Origin: AV40 sp963817335
GTDB taxonomy: Bacteria; Verrucomicrobiota; Verrucomicrobiia; Chthoniobacterales; UBA10450
NCBI GenBank assembly: GCA_963817335.1
Contig: CAWFNX010000005.1
Coordinates: 868,001 to 932,000, forward strand
Length of the DNA stretch: 64,000 nucleotides
Direction: 5' to 3'
The translations under genes and the position numbers were made by a program. The notes beneath the pieces were generated by a model. The model did no database searches, had not been told where the DNA came from, and was given only the letters and a program-made list of their open reading frames with translations. Positions within the stretch are counted from its first letter, which is position 1. Every line of letters starts with the position of its first letter. Below, piece by piece: positions 41,727-50,947 of this stretch.

Positions 41727-42835
41727 TACTGCGATGGAGCGGTGTTGGGCGCGGGAAATAGCGTCAACAACTTGGTGGGGTCGGCGCGTTTATCCTGCAG
41801 CTGATCATTATAATAAATGCGAACGATGTAACCAAGATATTTGCGGGCGCCGGGTTCGGATGGCGGACTGGCCTTTATCGGTTTCCCTTTCTTGGCCGGA
41901 TTGATTGCCGCGGCCGCGGCAGCGAGGTCGGAATCGGCTGTTTTCGCTTTTGATTTCGGCCGAATGTAAGTCACCGCCAGAGTCTCGTTGTTGCTGTCCG
42001 CCCAATCGTGATTCGGCGTTAGCCACTCGTAACTGACATCGGCGTCGGTCAACTTGATGTCGTTGTCGCCGACCGTGTCATAAAAAAACACTTGGATCTT
42101 AACCTTGGTGTGGTCGATCACCGCACTCGGGCGTTTTTTTACACTGATGCGCAACATCAGGTTCGTTTCCGAATCCGGGTCAGGAGTTTCCGAAGCGCTG
42201 ATGTCGCTGATCCCAAGGGTCGATCCCGGGGGAATTCCTTCCACCGTCCCGCGGGAAGCTGTCACGTCGAGTTTGGCCATTGCCGTCGGCGCGGGCGCGG
42301 CGGCTGTGGAAGCCGAAGCCGGAACTCCGGTCCGTAATTTCATGTCCGCGACGTCGTAAAGCGGGCCGGCCGATGGACCGATGTCCTGGACTCGTCGCCA
42401 GGTTTCGGCCGATTTGTCGAAATTCTGGGTCGATTCGTAAATCATCGCCATCTCAGCGAGCACCTCCGCATTTTTCGGATCGCGCTGAGCCGCGTCCTGC
42501 AATCGGGCCAGGGCATTGACAGTGTCTCCGCCGTCGCGGGCGGCCTGCGCCTGTTTGGTCAGTCGATCGATTTCTGACGAAATCGTGGTCGGAGGAGTGA
42601 GGGCGGCTGCGGGCGAAGTCACTGACAATGCGACAGGCGGGGCCGAGGGAGCGACCGAGGGAAGCGGCGCGGGAACTTCGCGCGGAGCAATAGCTACCCG
42701 GGCCGGCCGCATTCCACTGATATAATGAATTCCGACTGCGCCGATCTCAGCGGCGGCAAAAAGGATCACCAGACCGAGACCGACGTTGAAACTCCTATCG
42801 GCCCGCGAGCTGGAAACAAATGAAAGCGACGCCAT
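41726..42835 (-). CDS. Membrane-anchored TPR-like protein
   Basis: A 369-residue protein: an N-terminal membrane helix (VGLGLVILFAAAEIGAVGI), a Pro/Ala-rich linker, a TPR segment (ALARLQDAAQRDPKNAEVLAEMAMIYESTQNFDKSAETW), then an unclassified beta-rich domain from about 200 to 350. First gene of a four- to five-gene minus-strand operon ending in nnr. A candidate promoter (TTGACA at 42875-42870, TACAAA at 42853-42848, spacer 16) lies upstream. Function unknown; an envelope scaffold is plausible. Confidence 0.75.
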   Translation of the reverse strand: MASLSFVSSSRADRSFNVGLGLVILFAAAEIGAVGIHYISGMRPARVAIAPREVPAPLPSVAPSAPPVALSVTSPAAALTPPTTISSEIDRLTKQAQAARDGGDTVNALARLQDAAQRDPKNAEVLAEMAMIYESTQNFDKSAETWRRVQDIGPSAGPLYDVADMKLRTGVPASASTAAAPAPTAMAKLDVTASRGTVEGIPPGSTLGISDISASETPDPDSETNLMLRISVKKRPSAVIDHTKVKIQVFFYDTVGDNDIKLTDADVSYEWLTPNHDWADSNNETLAVTYIRPKSKAKTADSDLAAAAAAINPAKKGKPIKASPPSEPGARKYLGYIVRIYYNDQLQDKRADPTKLLTLFPAPNTAPSQ

Positions 42836-42847
42836 GGGTGAATGTTC

Positions 42848-42875
42848 TTTGTAAGTAACGCTGCCTCGCTGTCAA
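42848..42875 (-). promoter_or_regulatory. Candidate sigma-70 promoter of the envelope operon
   Basis: On the minus strand, TTGACA (42875-42870) and TACAAA (42853-42848) are separated by 16 bases, and the expected start site is close to the ATG at 42835. The -35 is consensus, the -10 is moderate. Confidence 0.35.
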
Positions 42876-42927
42876 ATTCGGAGCTTCCCTGGGGTCGTAT
42901 CTAAATATTCAACATTTTACTCTTTAG

Positions 42928-43398
42928 CTACCGCGAGATCTCGCTTTGGCTGAGGAGACGGAAGCCAGCTCCGCTGAGGACGGAGATAGCGCATTCATTA
43001 TCATCGACGTGGACGGCGAGGGCGGCCTGGCCACGAGGCCGCATGAGCAGGGGGTAGGTGAAATGGACGTTTACTTCGCCCATGAACAGGGTGGCAAAAA
43101 GTTTCGGCAATTCGGTGGCGACCTCATGCATTTCCACGACTACGACATGACATGTGCCGAACGCGATGTTGTGTTCGCGAAACAGTTGCTCGACGCCTCC
43201 TGGGTCGCTCACCACCAAGCGGGCGATGGCGGAGTCAGTTGATTCCGAAACGCTCAGGGCGATAACGTGATAATCATGGGCATTGAGCAATTTCAAGATG
43301 TCGAGCATGGCGCCGACCTTGTTCGACAGGAAAACGGAAAACTGCTTCACCAGCGGTCCGTCTCTTTTCGAAGTTGTTTTGGGAAGGTCGAGTGGCAT
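42928..43398 (-). CDS. ACT-domain protein
   Basis: A 156-residue protein containing tandem ACT-like folds: KQFSVFLSNKVGAMLDILKLLNAHDYHVIALSVSE, then a second one around FTYPLLMRPRGQAALAVHVDDNECAISVLSGAGF. ACT domains bind amino acids and regulate enzymes. There is no catalytic domain, so it is a stand-alone regulator of unknown target. ATG 43398 was preferred (the frame opens at 43455 within an inverted repeat). Confidence 0.8.
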   Translation of the reverse strand: MPLDLPKTTSKRDGPLVKQFSVFLSNKVGAMLDILKLLNAHDYHVIALSVSESTDSAIARLVVSDPGGVEQLFREHNIAFGTCHVVVVEMHEVATELPKLFATLFMGEVNVHFTYPLLMRPRGQAALAVHVDDNECAISVLSGAGFRLLSQSEISR

Positions 43399-43400
43399 AG

Positions 43401-43486
43401 GGTGGATCGACCGCTCCGCGGGCGATGTTAAACATGTCCGGCTATCGCCGCGCAATTAGCATCGAGCTCGGAGAGCTCGATCCACC
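43401..43486. repeat. Long inverted repeat upstream of ACT gene
   Basis: GGTGGATCGA (43401-43410) pairs with TCGATCCACC (43478-43486); inside lie smaller palindromes such as GAGCTCGGAGAGCTC and GGCGAT/ATCGCC. It borders the start of the ACT gene and resembles a REP/BIME unit of another family. Confidence 0.55.
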
Positions 43487-43639
43487 GGCAGTATCTCATC
43501 GCCGCGCTTTCGATAGCAAACCAATAAAGCGATCTCGGATTACGCTCCCGCTAGTGCAGCCGGTTTGTTCCGGTTTCTGAATTGCCGCAGAGCGGCGGGC
43601 TTGCGGAATGCGGAAAGAAAGCGTTCCGTAGCCGCGACC

Positions 43640-45097
43640 ATGGAGCCGGAAAACGAGCTAATCGCGCAGCGACGGGAGAAATTGGCTGCCCTTCGGGAAC
43701 AAGGCGTCGAGCCCTTTGGTCGCGCGTTCGAAATCTCGGGCTCGGTCGGCGAGGTCCGCAACAGGTTCAAGGAAGGCGAAACCATGCGGGCCGCAGGCCG
43801 AATCACTGCTCACCGCGATATGGGCAAGAGCCATTTTGTCGATCTTGGGGACGCCACTGGGCGCATCCAGATTTATCTCCACGAAAAAGAAGTAGGCGCC
43901 GAAGCCATGAAGATTTTCAAGCTGCTGGATTTGGGCGATTTCATCGGGGTTGAAGGGTCCTGTTTCATGACAAAAACGGGCGAACCGACGTTGAAGGCGC
44001 ATAAATTAGAAGTGCTGGCAAAATCATTGCGGCCGCCGCCGGAAAAGTGGCATGGCTTGCAGGACGTCGAAGCGCGTTACCGTCAGCGATATGTCGATCT
44101 TGTTGCGAACGAGCAATCCCGCGAGATCTTTCAGAAACGAATTGCGATGGTCCGGGAGATCCGGCGGTTTTTGGAGGACCGCGGTTTTCTCGAGGTCGAA
44201 ACGCCAATGTTGCAAACCGTGGCCGGCGGGGCCGCGGCCCAGCCCTTCAGCACCCATCATAAGGCACTTGGTCTCGATCTCTATTTGCGGATCGCGCCTG
44301 AACTTTATCTCAAGCGCCTGATGGTCGGCGGGTTCAACAAGGTTTTCGAATTGAACCGCAACTTCCGGAACGAAGGTATTTCTCGGAGGCACAATCCAGA
44401 GTTCACCATGCTCGAGATTTACTGGGCCTACGCTAATTTCGAGAAAATGGCGGACCTGGTCGAAGAATTAATCTGTGTCCTGGCCGAAAAAATCTGCGGC
44501 TCCTTGAAAATCGAGCATCGCGACGGCGATGGCAACGTCACTCGTGTCATTAACCTTCAGAGACCTTGGCGCCGAGCGCGATACGCCGATCTGGTGCGCG
44601 AAGTCGCGGGCAAGGATTGGTTCGAACTTTCAAGCGAGCAACGCCGGGACCGGGCCGACCACAAGCTGAAGCTGGAAATTTTGCCGCAGTTGGCCGATTT
44701 CGAAGTGACCCAGCACGTTTTTGAAAAACTGGTGGAAGAAAAGACCTTCGACCCGCTGTTCGTGACTCATTGTCCGAAGGAATTGGTGCCGCTTGCGAAG
44801 CAGAACGCGGCCGATCCTGCGCTGGTCGACGTTTACGAATTGATCATCAACGGTGTGGAAATGTCGCCAGGTTACACCGAGCTCAACGATCCGGATGTGC
44901 AACGCCAGCGTTTGCTCGAGCAAGCAGGCGAAGAAACGCAAAAGATCGATGAAGATTTCTTACTCGCGTTAGAGCATGGGATGCCGCCCGCGGGCGGTCT
45001 CGGTCTGGGAATCGATCGGCTGGCAATGATGCTCACCGGGGCGGAGTCGATCCGCGATGTGGTGTTGTTTCCGCTGCTGAAACCGAAACGCGATTAA
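43640..45097 (+). CDS. lysS: Lysyl-tRNA synthetase (class II)
   Basis: A 485-residue LysS that charges tRNA-Lys. It has the N-terminal OB anticodon-binding domain, class II motif 1 (RQRYVDL...), motif 2 (NRNFRNEGISRRHNPEFTMLE) and motif 3 (GGLGLGIDRLAMMLTGA). The chosen ATG 43640 follows a TTG-initiated, Arg-rich leader that is not expected in LysS. It is the first plus-strand gene after a minus-strand block; no operon partner follows. Confidence 0.96.
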   Translation: MEPENELIAQRREKLAALREQGVEPFGRAFEISGSVGEVRNRFKEGETMRAAGRITAHRDMGKSHFVDLGDATGRIQIYLHEKEVGAEAMKIFKLLDLGDFIGVEGSCFMTKTGEPTLKAHKLEVLAKSLRPPPEKWHGLQDVEARYRQRYVDLVANEQSREIFQKRIAMVREIRRFLEDRGFLEVETPMLQTVAGGAAAQPFSTHHKALGLDLYLRIAPELYLKRLMVGGFNKVFELNRNFRNEGISRRHNPEFTMLEIYWAYANFEKMADLVEELICVLAEKICGSLKIEHRDGDGNVTRVINLQRPWRRARYADLVREVAGKDWFELSSEQRRDRADHKLKLEILPQLADFEVTQHVFEKLVEEKTFDPLFVTHCPKELVPLAKQNAADPALVDVYELIINGVEMSPGYTELNDPDVQRQRLLEQAGEETQKIDEDFLLALEHGMPPAGGLGLGIDRLAMMLTGAESIRDVVLFPLLKPKRD

Positions 45098-45702
45098 CGT
45101 TTCGACGGATTGGCAGAGGCGGTCGGCGACGGGCTCGGGGAAGGGGAAGCATCCGCCTTTGTGCGAGGCGATTCTTTCTTCTTGGCGTCCTCTTCTGTCG
45201 ATGGAGTGAACACCAGACCTTTGGCTCTAAACCGAGGGTCGCCTTCGTCTATCACTTTATTCTCGGCGTTTGCCTTCTGGCTAATGTCTTCGATCGAGGT
45301 CACGCTCGAATTCAGGAGGTTGGTTTGGAACTTTGGATCCGTTCCGCTCGTCGGAAGCTGCTTCGTGGACTCCACCTTTACGATTTTCTCCCGTCGCAGC
45401 TGCTTGGCTGTAAGCTGGCCCTCATCCCGGGACATTCCGCCGGCGCCAAGGCTGTCTTTGGTCTTCAACCGATACACCGAATCGTCATCGGTATCGTCAC
45501 TGTTGCTTGCGTCGGATGCGTTCGGATTCTGTCTGGCGGGCCGGGCATTGTTGCTCATGCTGCCCATGCCCGGAGCACCGGAGAAGGGGTCGGTAGGCGG
45601 GCCGCCGGTCGAGCCGCCAGGGTTGGTTACCTGTGCCTGCGCAGAATAAGTGACAGCAACGGTGACCGCTAAAACCAGGGGTAGAACAGGTATTTTCAAC
45701 AC
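45094..45702 (-). CDS. Secreted protein of unknown function
   Basis: A 202-residue protein with a signal peptide (VLPLVLAVTVAVTYSAQAQ). The mature region is rich in Asn, Ser, Asp and Pro, with a more ordered middle (KTKDSLGAGGMSRDEGQLTAKQLRREKIVKVES) and a Ser-Pro tail. No family recognised. It ends tail to tail with lysS with 4 bases overlapping. Confidence 0.68.
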   Translation of the reverse strand: MLKIPVLPLVLAVTVAVTYSAQAQVTNPGGSTGGPPTDPFSGAPGMGSMSNNARPARQNPNASDASNSDDTDDDSVYRLKTKDSLGAGGMSRDEGQLTAKQLRREKIVKVESTKQLPTSGTDPKFQTNLLNSSVTSIEDISQKANAENKVIDEGDPRFRAKGLVFTPSTEEDAKKKESPRTKADASPSPSPSPTASANPSKR

Positions 45703-45782
45703 GAAACCGAATACAACGGCCTGCGGTCGAAATCAACGAATTTTGACGTTAGACGAAGGCTCGCAGGGACAGTGCTGAAGAG

Positions 45783-46712
45783 TTACACCACGTGATCCGC
45801 CGCTTGCTTGCATGGGTGATTCTCGCTCCCGCATTCCAGCTGAATCGTAACGTGACCTATTTGGAAGCGATGTTGGAGATCGTCGCAGATCCGGGCCAAC
45901 CATTCGTCATCGATGTTTCCATCCGGTTTCACCAAATGCACAGTCAACGCCGTTTCGGTGGTGCTCATCGCCCAAATGTGCAAATCGTGGACTTTCGCGA
46001 CCCCGGGCAACTGCTCCAGGTAACGCTCCACTTTTTCCAGTTCGATACTCCGCGGGACCGCTTGGAGCGCGAGGTCGGTGGATTCGCGGAGCAAATCCCA
46101 CGTTCCCCAGATTATCACTCCTGAAATCAACAAACTGACCATCGGATCGATCCAATATCGTCCAGTCCAAAGAATGGCGAGACCGGCAATCACAACCCCG
46201 GCTGAAATGGCGGCATCGGCAGCCATGTGCAAGAAGGCGCCGCGGATGTTGAGATCGCGTTCGCGACCGGACCTGAACATGAGCGCGGTGCCGGTATTGA
46301 TCGCGATTCCGAGCAAGGAGACCCAAATAATGGTGTTGGCCGCGACTTCCGCCGGGGCTTTGAATCGGCGCAGCGCTTCCAAGACAATCGCGCCGACTGA
46401 TATCAGCAAAAATATCGCGTTGAACAAAGCGGCCAGAATCGAGCTGCCGCGAAGTCCATAAGTTCTTCGCTTGGTCGGCGCGCTCTTGGCCATGGCGCTG
46501 GCGCCCCAGGCCAGCAACAAGCCCAGAACGTCGCTTAAGTTGTGACCGGCGTCGGCCAGCAACGCGAGCGAATGTCCGAGGAGACCGAAGATAACTTCAA
46601 ACAAAACGTAGGCCGTATTGAGCACGATGCCGATCGCGAACGCGGCGTTGAAATTTTGAGTGGCAGGCGAATGGGAATGCGAATGATCGTGAGCCATACC
46701 GTTAGTGCTCAA
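45783..46712 (-). CDS. Cation diffusion facilitator (Zn/Cd/Co exporter), first copy
   Basis: A 309-residue CDF protein. The His-rich N-terminus HDHSHSHS precedes six helices; metal-site motifs are LLADAGHNLSDVLGL (HxxxD) in helix 2 and FLHMAADAAISAGVV in helix 5, and the C-terminal cytoplasmic ferredoxin-like domain has KVHDLHIWAMS. It would export zinc or a related divalent metal by proton antiport. Overlaps the NicO-like gene by 11 bases (46702-46712); last gene of the metal island. Confidence 0.92.
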   Translation of the reverse strand: MSTNGMAHDHSHSHSPATQNFNAAFAIGIVLNTAYVLFEVIFGLLGHSLALLADAGHNLSDVLGLLLAWGASAMAKSAPTKRRTYGLRGSSILAALFNAIFLLISVGAIVLEALRRFKAPAEVAANTIIWVSLLGIAINTGTALMFRSGRERDLNIRGAFLHMAADAAISAGVVIAGLAILWTGRYWIDPMVSLLISGVIIWGTWDLLRESTDLALQAVPRSIELEKVERYLEQLPGVAKVHDLHIWAMSTTETALTVHLVKPDGNIDDEWLARICDDLQHRFQIGHVTIQLECGSENHPCKQAADHVV

Positions 46713-47445
46713 TTATAATCACTAAAATTCCGAGCCCGCAGAAGACTGCACTGACAATCAGGGGCTCGTATTTTTCCAGCATCCTAAAACGCAAACGTTG
46801 CAGGCCGAGCAAAGCGAGCCAGGTGAATGTGATCATCCCTGCGACAGTTGCGACTGCCAGAACAGTGCTTAACAACGCAAAACCGAGCCAGCCATATTTC
46901 GCTCCGGTCAGGAATACCGGCAGGAAGGCTTCACAGGGAGAGAATGCCAGCAGAGCCAGCAAACCGAGTATCGCGGCCCAATCCGATCTTTGTCGCGACC
47001 AGTCCTGTTCGATCTCGCGCTCTTCCTCCTCGATGGTTTCATCGACCTGATCGTGATGGTGTTCATGACTGTGGTCGTATTCGTGCGCATGTTCGTGGTG
47101 CGAATGGCCCCCGAACAAATGAAGATGGCCGTGTCCGCCTCTGATTTGGCGAATTAAATAAAAAATTCCCAGCGCGATCAGCGCACCGCCGGCCAGGTAG
47201 GGAAACGCATGACCAATTCGGCTGTTAATTTTCATCCCGCCCCACACCACCAGGACTCCGAGAGCGGTCGTAAACAAAGTATGACCCGTTCCGGCGAAAC
47301 CGGTGACGGTGAGAGTTTTCGTTCTGCTCCAATGTTGGGCGCGAGCGGCAACCACAAACGGCAGCCAGTGGGTCGGAATCACGGCGTGCAGAAACCCCAC
47401 CACAAAGCCCGTCGTCAGGAGGGTTATGAAAACAACGTCGTTCAC
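46702..47445 (-). CDS. His-rich NicO/RcnA-like metal permease
   Basis: A 247-residue membrane protein with six helices and a long His-rich cytoplasmic loop in the middle (GHSHHEHAHEYDHSHEHHHD) followed by an acidic stretch. The motif GFLHAVIPTHWLPF in helix 1 and FAGTGHTLFTT in helix 2 fit the NicO/RcnA-type exporters and related UreH-like families. Metal specificity cannot be read from sequence, but the neighbours point to zinc, nickel or cobalt. Confidence 0.75.
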   Translation of the reverse strand: MNDVVFITLLTTGFVVGFLHAVIPTHWLPFVVAARAQHWSRTKTLTVTGFAGTGHTLFTTALGVLVVWGGMKINSRIGHAFPYLAGGALIALGIFYLIRQIRGGHGHLHLFGGHSHHEHAHEYDHSHEHHHDQVDETIEEEEREIEQDWSRQRSDWAAILGLLALLAFSPCEAFLPVFLTGAKYGWLGFALLSTVLAVATVAGMITFTWLALLGLQRLRFRMLEKYEPLIVSAVFCGLGILVIIIEH

Positions 47446-47460
47446 TTCATCGCTTGTTAC

Positions 47461-48285
47461 TCATTCGGTTAGAGTAACGCGGCGGCGCCACAGGCCAATA
47501 AATGAAATTAGGATCAAAAGCGCACCGAACGTGCAAACGATGGCAGCTCCGGACGGCAAGTCCCACCAGTAGGAGAAAAATAATCCGGCCACTCCGCCGA
47601 TAAGCGCGACGATCCAACCGATCAGCAAGCGGCTGCCAATTCGGCGCGCGAGGTTGATTCCACAAACGGCCGGCACAATCAGATAACTAAAAATGAGAAG
47701 AACACCCGCGATTCGAACAAAGCTGGTCACCACCACGCCGAACAGCGCATAAAAAAGAAAATCCCACCAGCGCACCCGCAGCCCTTTTTGATAAGCGCCG
47801 TCGCGATCGAGCGAAACGAGCAGAAAATTTCTTCGAAAGGCGAAATGAAAAATGCCGACCGCGGCGAAGAGCCCGAAGCGTGTCCAAACGTCGCGCGGCG
47901 TAACCAGAAGAATGTTGCCGACGAGCATGTTCTTGATTTGCTCGTCGCCTTCCGCGGCGCGGCTCAATAACAACACCGCCGCCGCGGCGGCAACTACGTA
48001 GGAAATTCCGATGACAGCTTCCTGTGGAATCTGACTCGCGCGCTTTCCCGTGACCGAAAAAACCGATGCGCCGACCAGGGTGAAGCCCAGCGCAATCCCG
48101 AATGTCGTCCAACTTTCAAGATCGAGGTGGAGTAACACGGCCAGGCAGATTCCGAGCGACGCCATCTGTGCCATGGCGATGTCGATGAAAATGATTCCCC
48201 GTTGGACGACGTGGAGGCCGAGATAAACCAGCAGCCAGGGCAAAAGAACGCAGGCCACGATCGGCCAAAACATTACTTCCCACAT
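47461..48285 (-). CDS. ABC metal-importer permease (ZnuB/MntB family)
   Basis: A 274-residue permease with about eight helices. Typical motifs are GLHVVQRGIIFIDIAMAQMASLG and the central SYVVAAAAAVLLLSRAAEGDEQIKNMLVG, where LVG marks the ATPase contact loop region. The substrate-binding protein gene ends one base upstream. No ATP-binding subunit gene is found anywhere in the window, so the importer would need an ATPase from elsewhere. Confidence 0.92.
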   Translation of the reverse strand: MWEVMFWPIVACVLLPWLLVYLGLHVVQRGIIFIDIAMAQMASLGICLAVLLHLDLESWTTFGIALGFTLVGASVFSVTGKRASQIPQEAVIGISYVVAAAAAVLLLSRAAEGDEQIKNMLVGNILLVTPRDVWTRFGLFAAVGIFHFAFRRNFLLVSLDRDGAYQKGLRVRWWDFLFYALFGVVVTSFVRIAGVLLIFSYLIVPAVCGINLARRIGSRLLIGWIVALIGGVAGLFFSYWWDLPSGAAIVCTFGALLILISFIGLWRRRVTLTE

Positions 48286-48286
48286 A

Positions 48287-49207
48287 TTATTTAAGAGCGG
48301 CCGCCAGCCGCGAAATTAAGACATCGATCAATTTCACATACGTCTCGGTGCCTGGAATTCCGCCCGGGAACTGCGAAAATTCCACGACTTTGGCGCCGGT
48401 CGCGTTCGCAACCTTCTCCGCGATCCGGCGATCATGGTACGGCTCGACGATGACGGCTTTCACATGTTGGGCCTTCATCTGCGCGATCACTTCGGTCAAA
48501 TGCGATGGCGAAGGCGGAATTCCCGGTTTCGGTTCAAGGAAGATGTCGATGTTGATCCCGAAACGATGGGCAAAGTAGGGCCAGGAATCGTGATAAGCGA
48601 CAACGTGTTGGTCTTTGAATGGCAACATCGCTGCGCCCCATTCCTGCAGCTTCGCATTGATGGCGTCTTCGAATTTTTTGTAGTTGCTCTGGTAGAACGC
48701 AGCGTTCGGCGCATCGAGGACTGCGAACGATTGGGCGATGTGCTGCGCGATCGCTTTGGCGATGATCGGGTCGGCGCAAAAGTGCGGATTGCCTAGCGCG
48801 TGGACGTCCCCGGCGGCCCGGGTCACATTGGTGGGCACGTTCATCAGTCGAATTCCCTGTGACGCCTGGACCCGGCCGGGTTTGCCGGCTTCGATTTTCG
48901 GATTGCGCGCGTTTTGCAAGAGCGGCGGCAACCAGCCGATCTCGAGCTCCGCGCCGCCATCGATCAATACATCGGCGTTGCGCAACGAAACCACAAAACT
49001 GGGGCGCGCGTCGACAAAGTGCGGGTCCTCCGTGGATTTCGCCAGCACAACGAGGTCGATCTTGTCGCCGCCAACTGCGCGGGCCAAAGAACCGAAATCA
49101 GGAAGCGTCGCGACGACGTTTAATTTTGCCTCCGCGGCAAACGGCAGGAGCAGGAGTAATGAGGCAATGGAGCAGTGAAGAGATGTTTTGATTCTGTTCG
49201 TGTTCAT
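48287..49207 (-). CDS. Metal ABC transporter substrate-binding protein (ZnuA/MntA-like)
   Basis: A 306-residue periplasmic cluster A-I binding protein with a signal peptide (SIASLLLLLPFAAEA). Three conserved His positions are visible: DPHFVDARPSF, the GNPHFCADP loop and AYHDSWPYFAHRFG; the last metal ligand region is VEPYHDRRIAE. It lacks the long His/Asp-rich loop of many zinc ZnuA proteins, so zinc versus manganese is open. First of a coupled pair with the permease. Confidence 0.92.
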   Translation of the reverse strand: MNTNRIKTSLHCSIASLLLLLPFAAEAKLNVVATLPDFGSLARAVGGDKIDLVVLAKSTEDPHFVDARPSFVVSLRNADVLIDGGAELEIGWLPPLLQNARNPKIEAGKPGRVQASQGIRLMNVPTNVTRAAGDVHALGNPHFCADPIIAKAIAQHIAQSFAVLDAPNAAFYQSNYKKFEDAINAKLQEWGAAMLPFKDQHVVAYHDSWPYFAHRFGINIDIFLEPKPGIPPSPSHLTEVIAQMKAQHVKAVIVEPYHDRRIAEKVANATGAKVVEFSQFPGGIPGTETYVKLIDVLISRLAAALK

Positions 49208-49223
49208 TCGTGTCTATTCGTGG

Positions 49224-50840
49224 TTAGAATTTATGCGCGCCGTGAGCGCCGAGGATGAATTCAAATTGCAGAAACACCGAGTCGACGTCGCGGCCGGCCA
49301 GGAAAAATGTTTCGTCGAGAAAATCGTGATTGTATTGGAGGCGGATCTTGGAGAATTCCGTCGGATACCAGGTCAGATTCGCGCTGATTCGAGAACGGGA
49401 TTGTCGATCGGGGTCGTCGGTAAATCTTGAATCTTGGGCATCGTAATAATCGCCCCGGATTCCCGCAACCCAGCCTTTTTTGAAGCCCCACAGCACTTGC
49501 GAGTAAAGTCCCCAGTCATGAAATGTTTCCGCGACCGGAAATGATTCGTCGATGCCGCGGCCGGCTTCGAAGCGACGATACATGAATTCGGTTTGCCATT
49601 TCACGAACGGAAAACCGCCCTCCGCCGTCGCGCTTTTCCATTTGTAGAGAAGATCTCCCCCGTAAATCTGGGTTCGCGCATTTCCACCGGTTTCGTTCGA
49701 ACCGAACGCTCCGGAAACTCCAGCCAGCACAACCTGAGTCGGACTAAGGTCGACTGAATTCTCCCAGCGCGGGATCCAGACAAAATCTTCCAGTCCGCGG
49801 ATTTCGCGATCGGTTGTTAGGCGATCGTAAAACATTCCGTTATCGCCCGGATTGCGGAATGAGTACCCGGTGTTGCCTCGGCCGTTTTGCACTCCAAGAA
49901 TCAATTGAGAGTACCACGGCACTGGAACGATCCAGGAGATCTGTGTGCCGACGCCGCGCAAACCGTCACCGCCCAGCAAGAGCGCGTGCACAATCGGCGC
50001 GTCGGCAAAATCCCAAGTGTGCGGATGTGTCGGATTGATTCGACCGAACGCGGCGAAGAATTGTCCGCCTTTCAATTGAAGATTGAACGGCAGACTCGTC
50101 GTTTGCATAAATGCCTCTTCAACTTCGACGTCGGTGTTGTTGTCGTTGTCGAGCTTGAACACAATGTTGGCGAACCCTTCGAAATAGGGATCGACCGCGC
50201 CGTCGAACGCGAGCTCGATGTTGCGCGCGTTGAATCCTCGCTGCTGCGGATCGTGATCCCCGCGCTCGATGTCTTCGAGGTCGCGGGCGCTCGAGCCGGC
50301 CAGGGCAAACATTCCGTCGAACGAAATGTTCATGTAATTTTTGCCGCTGCCGATTCCTATCGGCTGGGTGAGCGATCCGCCGGCGCCGGTGCTGGAAATC
50401 GTCTCGGTCGGCGCGGATGAAACAACGGATGTGTCGGTCGTTGGAAAACCTCCGACCGCAGTACCGTTGGCATTCACCCCCGAAGTGGTGGGTGATGCCG
50501 GTGGCGCGCTGGTTGTCGTTGATGAAACAACGGATGAATCTTCCGTTGCAAATTTTGAAGTTGCCGCCCTCGCAGATGCGGATGGCGATGGCGAGGCGGC
50601 TGCGATCGGCGTCGGTTCCGGCGATTCCGAAGAAACATTGTTCGACGGGTTCAATCGATTGATTGTTGTTTGCTGATCTTTTAGTTGTTGCTGCAATGTT
50701 TTCACCGATTCGGTAAGCGCTTGGACTTGTTGTCGCAAGGCTTCGACATCAGACGAGGGACTTGGCGCAGTCGTCGGGTCCTGCGCACGCAAATCGAGCA
50801 CGAGAAGAACTGCTAACGCCAGAGCGATTAAATTTTTCAT
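49224..50840 (-). CDS. Outer-membrane porin with coiled-coil N-terminus (OprP/OprO-like)
   Basis: A 538-residue protein: signal peptide (LIALALAVLLVLDLRA), a trimerising coiled coil (DVEALRQQVQALTESVKTLQQQ, about 28-65), a Ser/Thr/Ala-rich linker to about 165, then a phosphate-selective-porin-type beta-barrel that ends in FLQFEFILGAHGAHKF. Lies between metal transport genes, so it may deliver metal or complex through the outer membrane. An N-terminal coiled coil plus barrel is common in Verrucomicrobia and Planctomycetes. Confidence 0.85.
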   Translation of the reverse strand: MKNLIALALAVLLVLDLRAQDPTTAPSPSSDVEALRQQVQALTESVKTLQQQLKDQQTTINRLNPSNNVSSESPEPTPIAAASPSPSASARAATSKFATEDSSVVSSTTTSAPPASPTTSGVNANGTAVGGFPTTDTSVVSSAPTETISSTGAGGSLTQPIGIGSGKNYMNISFDGMFALAGSSARDLEDIERGDHDPQQRGFNARNIELAFDGAVDPYFEGFANIVFKLDNDNNTDVEVEEAFMQTTSLPFNLQLKGGQFFAAFGRINPTHPHTWDFADAPIVHALLLGGDGLRGVGTQISWIVPVPWYSQLILGVQNGRGNTGYSFRNPGDNGMFYDRLTTDREIRGLEDFVWIPRWENSVDLSPTQVVLAGVSGAFGSNETGGNARTQIYGGDLLYKWKSATAEGGFPFVKWQTEFMYRRFEAGRGIDESFPVAETFHDWGLYSQVLWGFKKGWVAGIRGDYYDAQDSRFTDDPDRQSRSRISANLTWYPTEFSKIRLQYNHDFLDETFFLAGRDVDSVFLQFEFILGAHGAHKF

Positions 50841-50904
50841 GTAGGCTCCTGTCTTACGTCAATGCGGTGCGAGACGAATACGCGGTAGACCTTTGCCACA
50901 CAAC

Positions 50905-50926
50905 GCGGCGCTCGCAACGACGCCGC
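50905..50926 (-). terminator. GC hairpin between CDF and porin genes
   Basis: GCGGCG-N10-CGCCGC in the 107-base spacer. On the minus strand it follows the CDF stop. No T-run, so termination is only possible. Confidence 0.35.
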
Positions 50927-50947
50927 TGACTAACAGCCGACCAACGG

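Noticed and set aside
50841..50947. Zur- or Fur-like operator in the metal island
   Set aside because: No convincing AT-rich palindrome found in any spacer of the island.
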